From NCBI GenBank assembly GCA_024681875.1, contig JAILAA010000017.1, forward strand, positions 1 to 14,102: a stretch of DNA of 14,102 nucleotides, given 5' to 3'. Origin of the DNA: Prevotella sp. GTDB taxonomy: Bacteria > Bacteroidota > Bacteroidia > Bacteroidales > Bacteroidaceae. Each line of letters begins with the position of its first letter. The stretch's first letter is position 1. Both the position numbers and the translations under genes were made by a program. Shown piece by piece: positions 1 to 5,703 of this stretch. Below the pieces are notes generated by a model. That model ran no database searches, was not told where the DNA came from, and was given only the letters and a program-made list of their open reading frames with translations.

Positions 1-114
1 CAGCAGTCCAAGCAGCAGATGCTCAGGCCCAACAGAGCTTGAAGCCAGGCGTGCTGCCTCCTCACGCGAGAAGGACAGGACCTCGGATACCTTTGGTGAA
101 AACTGACTGGTCAT
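1..114 (-). CDS. clpC: ATP-dependent Clp protease ATPase subunit ClpC, N-terminal fragment
   Basis: The first 38 codons of a minus-strand gene cut by the left edge. The peptide starts MTSQFSPKVSEVL and continues with REEAARLASSSVGPEHLLLG, which is the first half of a Clp N-terminal repeat; the xGPEHLLLGLL motif and the QFS start are typical of Bacteroidetes ClpC rather than ClpB or ClpA. ClpC is a cytoplasmic AAA+ unfoldase that feeds proteins to the ClpP protease. The start at 112-114 is fixed by an in-frame TAA seven codons upstream with no other start between. A sigma-54-type promoter lies 49 nt upstream of the start. Both ATPase domains are outside the window, so assignment rests on the N-terminal motif alone. 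Confidence 0.85.
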   Translation of the reverse strand, partial: MTSQFSPKVSEVLSFSREEAARLASSSVGPEHLLLGLL

Positions 115-162
115 TGATGGAATACTTGCTTTTTACCTTTATCTTTCCTTTCACCTATTCTC

Positions 163-179
163 TGCAAAAGGCGTGCCAA
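163..179 (-). promoter_or_regulatory. Sigma-54 (-24/-12) promoter of clpC
   Basis: On the minus strand the sequence reads TTGGCACG-CCTT-TTGCA, matching the sigma-54 core consensus YTGGCACG-N4-TTGCW at every defined position, with exactly 10 nt between the GG and the GC. Placing the C of GC at -12 predicts transcription from about position 152 and a 38-nt leader before the clpC ATG at 114. The Bacteroidetes housekeeping -7 element (TAnnTTTG) is not matched here because the TA is missing. If real, clpC would need RpoN plus an enhancer-binding activator. Confidence 0.75.
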
Positions 180-239
180 GATGGTTGGCGGCATGCGTTT
201 TTTTAAAAACAGACCCCTTGTGGAAACGGTGGGGCGCGG

Positions 240-271
240 CGTGAAAAAATCTCACGTGAGATTTTTTCACG
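240..271. repeat. Perfect 32-bp palindrome
   Basis: Every base from 240 to 255 is complementary to 271 back to 256, centred on CACGTG. Each arm carries CGTGAAAAAATCTCA or its complement. A third copy of the arm end (GTGAAAA, 286-292) could pair with 264-270 to form an alternative hairpin. It lies about 88-119 bp upstream of the predicted clpC start and 130 bp upstream of the nuo -7 element, so it is probably outside both transcripts and more likely a protein-binding site or a dispersed palindromic repeat than a terminator. Confidence 0.9.
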
Positions 272-377
272 GGAAGGCCCCGTAGGTGAAAAGGGCGTGC
301 CGGGCGGCAGAATAGTGGCCCGACTTTGCGCGCAGCGTGGGTTTAAATCTTGATTTTTTAAATAAATATATTGTGAA

Positions 378-412
378 TTGACGTTTATTTGGGAAAAATG
401 TTGTACCTTTGC
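378..412 (+). promoter_or_regulatory. Bacteroidetes-type promoter of the nuo operon
   Basis: TACCTTTGC at 404-412 matches the Bacteroidetes primary-sigma -7 consensus TAnnTTTG. The -33 element is weak: TTGACG begins at 378, but the spacer is a little long. Transcription would start near 418-420, giving a G-poor, AT-rich leader of about 36 nt with no Shine-Dalgarno sequence before nuoA, as is common in this phylum. Confidence 0.65.
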
Positions 413-455
413 ACGCAAATTCGAAAAAACAAATTGTTATAACATTTAAAATTTT

Positions 456-806
456 ATGAATTTCACTTTGTTAGTTACCGTCGTTGTGACGGGAATTACA
501 CTGGTGGCGGCGGCTTATCTCATTGCTAAGCTCATAGGTCCGCGCTCGTATGCAAAGGTGAAAGGAGAACCCTACGAGAGCGGTATTCCGACTCGCGGTT
601 CCTCGTGGATACCTATTCATGTGGGCTATTACCTGTTCGCCATCCTGTTCCTCATGTTCGATGTGGAAACGGTGTTTCTGTATCCATGGGCAGTGGTAGT
701 GAAGCAGTTTGGTGCAGCAGCCTTGCTGAGCATCGGCTTCTTCCTGGTTGTATTAGTATTTGGCCTGGCCTATGCCTGGCGGAAAGGAGCACTGGAATGG
801 AAGTAA
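456..806 (+). CDS. nuoA: NADH-quinone oxidoreductase subunit NuoA (ND3)
   Basis: 116 residues with three membrane helices (about 3-26, 56-80 and 87-107). NuoA sits at the junction of the membrane arm and the quinone-binding module of complex I. The long first loop carries the family motif PYESG (residues 39-43), and the second helix carries FDVE (68-71), with the conserved acidic residues D69 and E71. Length is normal for the family. It is the first gene of the operon, starting about 44 nt after the promoter in an AT-rich leader without a clear ribosome-binding site. Its last 10 nt overlap nuoB, which suggests translational coupling. Confidence 0.96.
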   Translation: MNFTLLVTVVVTGITLVAAAYLIAKLIGPRSYAKVKGEPYESGIPTRGSSWIPIHVGYYLFAILFLMFDVETVFLYPWAVVVKQFGAAALLSIGFFLVVLVFGLAYAWRKGALEWK

Positions 807-1513
807 AGAAACCGAAGATCAAGAGCATTCCCTACGAGGAATGGAAGGACAACGAGTCGCTGGAGAAAATCATCGACGAGCTGCACGAGGGTGGCGTGAA
901 CGTAGTCACCGGCTCGCTCGACCGCCTCATCAACTGGGGTCGCAGCAACTCACTCTGGTCGCTCACCTTTGCCACGTCGTGCTGTGGCATCGAGTTCATG
1001 GCTTGCGGATGCGCCCGTTACGACTTTGCCCGTTTCGGCTTTGAGGTGACGCGCAACTCTCCACGCCAGGCCGACCTGATTATGTGTGCAGGCACCATCA
1101 CCCACAAGATGGCTCCCGCCCTGAAGCGACTCTACGACCAGATGGCCGAGCCGAAGTATGTGGTGGCCGTGGGCGGATGCGCCATCAGCGGCGGACCCTT
1201 CAAGTCGAGCTACCATGTGGTGAAGGGCATCGAGGAAATTGTGCCCGTGGACGTGTTTGTGCCCGGCTGCCCCCCACGCCCGGAGGCCATCCTCTATGGC
1301 ATGATGCAGCTGCAGCGCAAGGTGAAGATTGAGAAATTCCTGGGAGGCGCCAACCACAAGCAGACGGCCGAGGAGCGCGAGCTGGGCGTGAGCAACGAGG
1401 AACTCGTGTTCCGCAACAAGCTGGGCGACCACAGGCGCGAGCCCATCGTGGTGACCGACGTGCCGCAGGAATTTGTTGAAGAATTAAAGAAAGAAAAGGA
1501 GGAACAGGCATGA
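797..1513 (+). CDS. nuoB: NADH-quinone oxidoreductase subunit NuoB (PSST, cluster N2)
   Basis: 238 residues, soluble, part of the Q-module. It carries the last iron-sulfur cluster (N2), which passes electrons to quinone. The four ligand cysteines are visible: the tandem pair C62-C63 in ATSCCGIEFM, C128 in VGGCAISGG and C158 in VPGCPPRPE. The ATG at 797 is chosen over a longer frame opening at 605 because GGAG lies at 786-789 and the protein then begins MEVKKPKIKSIPYEEW; the upstream frame is only a shadow of nuoA. A charged C-terminal tail of about 55 residues follows the conserved core. The stop overlaps the next start as ATGA. Confidence 0.97.
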   Translation: MEVKKPKIKSIPYEEWKDNESLEKIIDELHEGGVNVVTGSLDRLINWGRSNSLWSLTFATSCCGIEFMACGCARYDFARFGFEVTRNSPRQADLIMCAGTITHKMAPALKRLYDQMAEPKYVVAVGGCAISGGPFKSSYHVVKGIEEIVPVDVFVPGCPPRPEAILYGMMQLQRKVKIEKFLGGANHKQTAEERELGVSNEELVFRNKLGDHRREPIVVTDVPQEFVEELKKEKEEQA

Positions 1514-3123
1514 AATTAGAGTTCTTATCATTTGAGTTTGACAAGTTCGCTAAGGAAATGCAGAACTTGAAGGAGAAGAAGGGCTTCGACTACTTGGTGA
1601 CCATCGTAGGCGAAGACTTCGGCGGCGAAGAGGGACTGGGATGCGTCTACATCCTGGAGAACACTAAGACCCACGAGCGCTGCTCGGTGAAGATGCTGGC
1701 CAAGACGCAGGTTTGCGGCGACGGCAAGTCGAGCAACGGCACGGGCGACACCGACGGACAGCTGCTGGCCTATATCCCCACCGTTTCGCACATCTGGCGC
1801 GTGGCCGACTTGCTGGAGCGTGAGGTCTACGACTTCTATGGCATCGTGTTCCTGGGCCATCCCGACATGAGACGCCTGTTCCTGCGCACCGACTTCAAGG
1901 GCTATCCCTTCCGCAAGGACTGGAAGTTTAACGACGAATATACCCTGGAGGACGACGTGGAGCCCGACTATGGACTGGAGTATTATCTCGACAAGGACGG
2001 CGTGCTGCAGTCGAAGCAGAACAAGCTCTTCACTGCCGACGACTATGTCATCAACATCGGCCCGCAGCACCCCGCCACCCATGGCGTGCTTCGCCTGCAG
2101 ACGGTGCTCGAAGGCGAGGTGGTGAAGAAGATTTATCCCCACTTCGGATATATCCATCGCGGCATAGAAAAGATGTGGGAGGGCATGACCTATCCGCAGA
2201 CGCTGGCCCTGACCGACCGTCTGAACTATCTGGGTGCCATGCAGCACCGCCATGCACTGGTGGGCGTCATCGAGGAGGCCATGGGCGTAGAGCTCACCGA
2301 CCGAATCAAGTACATCCGCACCATCATGGACGAGCTGCAGCGTCTCGACTCACACCTGCTCTTCACCTCGTGCGTGGCTCAGGACCTGGGCGCCCTGACG
2401 GCCTTCCTCTATGGCATGCGCGACCGCGAGCACGTGCTGAACGTGATGGAAGAGACCACCGGTGGCCGCCTCATCCAGAACTACTACCGCATTGGCGGAC
2501 TGCAGGACGACATCGACCCGAACTTCGTGAAGAACACGAAGGATCTGGTGAAGTATCTGCGGCCGATGATTCAGGAGTATATGGATGTCTTCGGCGACAA
2601 CGTCATTACCCACAACCGCCTGGAAAACTGCGGCCCGATGAACCTGGAAGACTGCATCAGCTATGCCGTCACAGGCCCCGCCGGACGCGCTTCGGGCTGG
2701 AAGAACGACGTGCGCAAGAACCATCCCTACGACCTGTACGACAAGGTGGAGTGGGAGCAGTGCACACTCGACAGCTGCGACTCCATGGGCCGCTACCTCG
2801 TTCACATCAACGAGATGTACCAGAGCCTGAACATCATCGAGCAGCTCATCGACAACATTCCCGAGGGCGACTTCTACGTGAAGCAGAAGCCCATCATCAA
2901 GGTGCCTGAGGGACAATGGTACTACTCCGTTGAGGGCGTGGCAGGCGAGTTTGGCGTTTACCTTGACTCGCGTGGCGACAAGAGCCCCTACCGCATGAAG
3001 ATGCGCCCCATGGGCCTCTCGCTCGTTGGTGCTTTCGACCCCATGCTGCGCGGCCAGAAGATTGCCGACCTCATAGCCACGTGTGCAGCTATTGATGTAG
3101 TTATTCCCGATATTGACAGATAA
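1510..3123 (+). CDS. nuoCD: Fused NADH-quinone oxidoreductase subunit NuoCD (30-kDa plus 49-kDa)
   Basis: 537 residues joining two subunits in one chain. The N-terminal part (about 1-140) is NuoC, with the 30-kDa signature EREVYDFYGI (103-112) followed by HPDMRRLFLRTDFKGYPFRKD. The rest (about 178-537) is NuoD, beginning INIGPQHPATHGVLRL (181-196) and including IHRGIEK (215-221) and Y240 in LNYL, which corresponds to the quinone-binding tyrosine of the family. NuoD forms the quinone pocket with NuoB. The fusion also occurs in enterobacteria, where the protein is longer (about 600). A strong Shine-Dalgarno (AAGGAGGA, 1496-1503) and a 4-nt overlap with nuoB support the start. Confidence 0.97.
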   Translation: MKLEFLSFEFDKFAKEMQNLKEKKGFDYLVTIVGEDFGGEEGLGCVYILENTKTHERCSVKMLAKTQVCGDGKSSNGTGDTDGQLLAYIPTVSHIWRVADLLEREVYDFYGIVFLGHPDMRRLFLRTDFKGYPFRKDWKFNDEYTLEDDVEPDYGLEYYLDKDGVLQSKQNKLFTADDYVINIGPQHPATHGVLRLQTVLEGEVVKKIYPHFGYIHRGIEKMWEGMTYPQTLALTDRLNYLGAMQHRHALVGVIEEAMGVELTDRIKYIRTIMDELQRLDSHLLFTSCVAQDLGALTAFLYGMRDREHVLNVMEETTGGRLIQNYYRIGGLQDDIDPNFVKNTKDLVKYLRPMIQEYMDVFGDNVITHNRLENCGPMNLEDCISYAVTGPAGRASGWKNDVRKNHPYDLYDKVEWEQCTLDSCDSMGRYLVHINEMYQSLNIIEQLIDNIPEGDFYVKQKPIIKVPEGQWYYSVEGVAGEFGVYLDSRGDKSPYRMKMRPMGLSLVGAFDPMLRGQKIADLIATCAAIDVVIPDIDR

Positions 3124-3126
3124 ATT

Positions 3127-4212
3127 ATGTTCGACTTTAGTATAGTAACAACTTGGTTTGACCAACTGCTGAGGGTGACGATAGGTTGCCCCGACTGGTT
3201 GGCTATATTGATTGAGTGCGTCATCGTCGGCGCCGTGGTGCTGACGGCCTACGCACTGATAGCCTGCTTGATGATCTTCATGGAACGCAAGGTGTGTGCC
3301 TACTTCCAGTGCCGTCTGGGCCCGATGCGCGTCGGTCCCTGGGGAACACTGCAAATCTTTGCCGACGTGTTCAAGATGCTCATCAAGGAAATCTTCTTCG
3401 TTGACAAGGCCGACAAACTGCTCTATGCCCTGGCTCCCGTGCTGGTCATCGTGGCCTCGGTAGGCACGTTCTGCTTCCTGCCATGGAACAACGGCATGGG
3501 CATCCTCGACTTCAACGTAGGACTGTTTCTCATCACCGCCATCTCAAGCATCGGCGTGGTAGGCATCTTCCTCGCCGGATGGGCCTCGAACAACAAGTAT
3601 TCGGTTGTCTCGGCCATGCGTGGCGCCGTGCAGATGATTAGCTACGAGATGTCGCTCTGTCTCTGCCTCATCACCGCCGTCGTCCTGACGGGCACGATGC
3701 AGGTCAGCGGCATTGTTGACTATCAGACCGGTCCTTGGAACTGGCTCATCATCAAGGGCCACGTCCCCGCTGTCATCGCCTTCGTGACCTTCCTCATTGC
3801 CGGAAATGCCGAGGCCAACCGTGGCCCCTTCGACATGGCTGAGGCCGAGAGCGAGCTGACCGCCGGACACCACACCGAGTACAGCGGCATGGGCTTCGGC
3901 TTCTTCTATCTGGCCGAGTTCCTCAACCTGTTTATCATCGCCGGCATCGCCACCATGGTGTTCCTCGGCGGATGGGCTCCTATTAATATAGGTATAGACG
4001 GCTTCGACACCGTGATGAACTATATCCCCGGCATCGTCTGGTTCTTTGGAAAGACGCTTGGCGTGGTGTGGCTGCTCATGTGGGTGAAGTGGACGTTCCC
4101 CCGTCTGCGTATCGACCAGATTCTGAAACTTGAATGGAAGTACCTCATGCCCCTCTCGCTCATCAACCTGGTGCTGATGACCGTTTGCGTGGCCTTTGGC
4201 TGGTATCTATAA
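3127..4212 (+). CDS. nuoH: NADH-quinone oxidoreductase subunit NuoH (ND1)
   Basis: 361 residues, very hydrophobic, with about eight membrane helices. NuoH anchors the hydrophilic arm in the membrane and forms the lipid-side entrance of the quinone tunnel. Family motifs are present: FMERKV near residues 51-56, GPMRVGPWG (65-73), and the acidic loop NRGPFDMAEAESELTAG (231-247) followed by HHTEYSGM. It starts 3 nt after the nuoCD stop without a Shine-Dalgarno sequence, so translation probably depends on coupling to nuoCD. Confidence 0.97.
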   Translation: MFDFSIVTTWFDQLLRVTIGCPDWLAILIECVIVGAVVLTAYALIACLMIFMERKVCAYFQCRLGPMRVGPWGTLQIFADVFKMLIKEIFFVDKADKLLYALAPVLVIVASVGTFCFLPWNNGMGILDFNVGLFLITAISSIGVVGIFLAGWASNNKYSVVSAMRGAVQMISYEMSLCLCLITAVVLTGTMQVSGIVDYQTGPWNWLIIKGHVPAVIAFVTFLIAGNAEANRGPFDMAEAESELTAGHHTEYSGMGFGFFYLAEFLNLFIIAGIATMVFLGGWAPINIGIDGFDTVMNYIPGIVWFFGKTLGVVWLLMWVKWTFPRLRIDQILKLEWKYLMPLSLINLVLMTVCVAFGWYL

Positions 4213-4225
4213 TAATGAAATAACA

Positions 4226-4771
4226 ATGGAAAAAGAACAATCATATTTCGGAGAGATAGGGCACGGCATCAAGACGTTGGCTACCGGCATGAAGATCACC
4301 TGGAAGGAATACTTCAAGGACTTCTTCACCAATAAGTCGACGGAGCAGTACCCTGAGAACCGCAAGACCACACTGCACGTGTCGGCTCGCCATCGTGGAC
4401 GCCTGGTGTTCAAGCGTGATGAGAACGGTGCCTACAAGTGCACAGCCTGCACACTATGCGAGAAGGCCTGCCCCAACGGCACCATCAAGATTACTGCACA
4501 CATGCAGGAAGACCCTGAGACAGGCAAGAAGAAGAAGGTGCTCGACGACTATCAGTACGACTTGGGCGACTGCATGTTCTGCCAGCTCTGCACCAATGCC
4601 TGCAACTTCGATGCCATCGAGTTCACCAACGACTTTGAGAATGCTGTCTTCGACCGCAACAAGCTGGTACTCCACCTCGACAAGGAAACCTATCAGGGTG
4701 GCTCGCTGCCCAACCTCATCGATGGCGGCGCAGAGTGGAAAGCTGGAACGTTTAACACTAAAACCAAATAG
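4226..4771 (+). CDS. nuoI: NADH-quinone oxidoreductase subunit NuoI (TYKY, 2x[4Fe-4S])
   Basis: 181 residues, an iron-sulfur protein at the membrane surface that carries clusters N6a and N6b towards N2. Two ferredoxin-type motifs are visible: C72, C75, C78, C82 followed by P, and C116, C119, C122, C126. The second is followed by Asn (CNFDAIEF) instead of the usual Pro, but all eight ligand cysteines are intact. The start at 4226 (MEKEQSYFG) is preferred to an in-frame ATG at 4196, which would lie inside nuoH. The gap to nuoH is 13 nt. The 93-nt gap that follows is made of repeats. Confidence 0.96.
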   Translation: MEKEQSYFGEIGHGIKTLATGMKITWKEYFKDFFTNKSTEQYPENRKTTLHVSARHRGRLVFKRDENGAYKCTACTLCEKACPNGTIKITAHMQEDPETGKKKKVLDDYQYDLGDCMFCQLCTNACNFDAIEFTNDFENAVFDRNKLVLHLDKETYQGGSLPNLIDGGAEWKAGTFNTKTK

Positions 4772-4800
4772 GGTTATCAGGTCGTAAGGTTATCAGGTCG
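4772..4800 (+). repeat. Direct repeat of 13 nt, period 16, after nuoI
   Basis: GGTTATCAGGTCG occurs at 4772-4784 and again at 4788-4800, identical, separated by TAA. It starts on the base after the nuoI stop codon. The 16-nt spacing is twice the 8-nt period of the array that follows in the same spacer. Confidence 0.9.
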
Positions 4801-4810
4801 CTTCACTTTC

Positions 4811-4824
4811 AGGTGATGTCACCT
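4811..4824. repeat. Short palindrome in the nuoI-nuoJ spacer
   Basis: AGGTGA-TG-TCACCT: perfect 6-bp arms around a 2-nt centre. Too short a loop and no T-run to act as a terminator; it could be a weak operator or RNA processing point, or chance. Its right arm runs into the tandem array. Confidence 0.6.
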
Positions 4825-4860
4825 CAAAACCCCAAAACCTCAAAGCCTCAAAACCTAAAA
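4822..4860 (+). repeat. Tandem 8-nt array (CCTCAAAA-type) just upstream of nuoJ
   Basis: Four full units and one shortened unit: CCTCAAAA, CCCCAAAA, CCTCAAAG, CCTCAAAA, CCTAAAA. The array ends 4 nt before the nuoJ ATG and leaves no room for a Shine-Dalgarno sequence. The transcript here is nearly free of G and therefore hard to fold, which fits translation starts in this phylum that depend on an open leader. Confidence 0.9.
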
Positions 4861-4864
4861 GAAT

Positions 4865-5386
4865 ATGGGTAATACAGTAATGTTTATCATACTCGCGTTC
4901 ATCATCGTCGGCGCAGCGCTGCTGTGCGTAACGACAACGCGAATCATGAGAGCCGCAACATATATGTTGTTTGTGCTCTTCGGTGTAGCAGGCATCTACT
5001 TCCTGCTCGACTACACCTTCCTTGGTGCTGCCCAGATTGCCATCTATGCTGGTGGTGTGACGATGATCTACGTCTTCGCCATCCAGCTGGTGAGCAAGCG
5101 CACGCTGCAAGGACTGGTGGAGCACGTCAAGGCCAGCCGCCTCATCGGTGGAGGTCTGGCAGCTCTTGCCGGACTGGTAGTCGTTTGCCTCATTATCCTC
5201 AAGGCTGGCTTCGTTCTCGATTCAAGCGTAGCCGACGTGGAGGTTCCCATGAATGAGATAGGTACTGCCCTCGTTGGTAGTGATAAGTATCAGTACGTGC
5301 TGCCCTTCGAGTTCATCTCGTTGTTCCTGCTGGCATGTATCATCGGTGGCCTCGTAGTGGCTAGGAAGGAGGAGAAGGACGCATGA
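4865..5386 (+). CDS. nuoJ: NADH-quinone oxidoreductase subunit NuoJ (ND6)
   Basis: 173 residues with five predicted membrane helices. NuoJ lies next to NuoK and NuoA in the membrane arm. The third helix region (about 41-75) contains GIYFLLDYTFLGAAQIAIYAG followed by GVTMIYVFAIQL, the conserved stretch that in the family contains the pi-bulge involved in coupling. Length is close to the usual 165-185. The start follows directly on an 8-nt tandem array without a Shine-Dalgarno sequence. The stop overlaps the nuoK start by 4 nt. Confidence 0.95.
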   Translation: MGNTVMFIILAFIIVGAALLCVTTTRIMRAATYMLFVLFGVAGIYFLLDYTFLGAAQIAIYAGGVTMIYVFAIQLVSKRTLQGLVEHVKASRLIGGGLAALAGLVVVCLIILKAGFVLDSSVADVEVPMNEIGTALVGSDKYQYVLPFEFISLFLLACIIGGLVVARKEEKDA

Positions 5387-5694
5387 CTATTCCCGTTGAA
5401 TGTTACTTCGTGCTGAGCGCATTGCTGTTCTTCATCGGCGTCTTCGGCTTTGTCACACGCCGCAACCTCATTGCCATGCTCATCTCTGTGGAGCTGGTGC
5501 TGAACGCTGTTGACATCAACTTCGCAGCCATCAACCGCCTGCTCTATCCCAACGGCATGGAGGGCATGTTCATGACGCTCTTCGTCATCGGTGTCGCTGC
5601 TGCTGAGAGTGCTGTGGCCATCGCTATTATTATTAATGTATATCGCCACTTCCGTAGCGACAGCGTAGACAGTATTACTAACCTGAAAAACTAA
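5383..5694 (+). CDS. nuoK: NADH-quinone oxidoreductase subunit NuoK (ND4L)
   Basis: 103 residues with three membrane helices, the normal size. NuoK carries part of the proton path between the quinone site and the antiporter-like subunits. Both key membrane glutamates are present: E37 in SVELVLNAVD and E75 in VAAAESAVAIA (E36 and E72 in the E. coli protein). The gene overlaps nuoJ as ATGA, with AGGAGG at 5367-5372 upstream of the start. Confidence 0.96.
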   Translation: MTIPVECYFVLSALLFFIGVFGFVTRRNLIAMLISVELVLNAVDINFAAINRLLYPNGMEGMFMTLFVIGVAAAESAVAIAIIINVYRHFRSDSVDSITNLKN

Positions 5695-5703
5695 GAGAAG
5701 ATT

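Larger units (their letters stand above)
115..455. other. Divergent intergenic region between clpC and nuoA
   Basis: 341 bp separating two genes that diverge. It holds the clpC sigma-54 element (163-179), a perfect 32-bp palindrome (240-271) with a third matching arm (286-292), a GC-rich stretch (about 225-335) with further short inverted repeats, and an AT-rich stretch (about 345-455) carrying the nuo promoter. The short open frames across it (181-285 plus, 203-418 minus) do not look like genes. No RNA gene is recognisable. Confidence 0.8.

Noticed and set aside
240..271. Palindrome as an intrinsic terminator
   Set aside because: No gene ends towards it from either side, and the T-run lies inside the stem rather than after it.
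181..285. 34-codon open frame on the plus strand between clpC and nuoA (MVGGMRFFKNRPLVETVGRG...)
   Set aside because: No ribosome-binding site or promoter, and half of it is the 32-bp palindrome; the frame is a by-product of that structure.
388..391. TTTG as the -33 element of the nuo promoter
   Set aside because: Only 12 nt from the -7 element, too close for the 19-21 nt spacing of Bacteroidetes promoters; the weaker TTGACG at 378 fits the distance better.
203..418. 71-codon open frame on the minus strand in the same intergenic region
   Set aside because: It crosses the palindrome and the nuo promoter, has a biased, domain-free sequence and no start signal.
605..796. N-terminal extension of NuoB by 64 residues
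   Set aside because: Lies inside nuoA in another frame; the ATG at 797 has a ribosome-binding site and gives the normal NuoB N-terminus.
2350..3354. 334-codon minus-strand frame opposite nuoCD/nuoH
   Set aside because: Rich in His, Val and Glu, typical of the antisense of GC-biased coding sequence; it crosses two real genes and has no recognisable domain.
4772..4860. Possible CRISPR-like array
   Set aside because: Units are 8 or 16 nt with no unique spacers; repeats are far too short and no cas genes are near.
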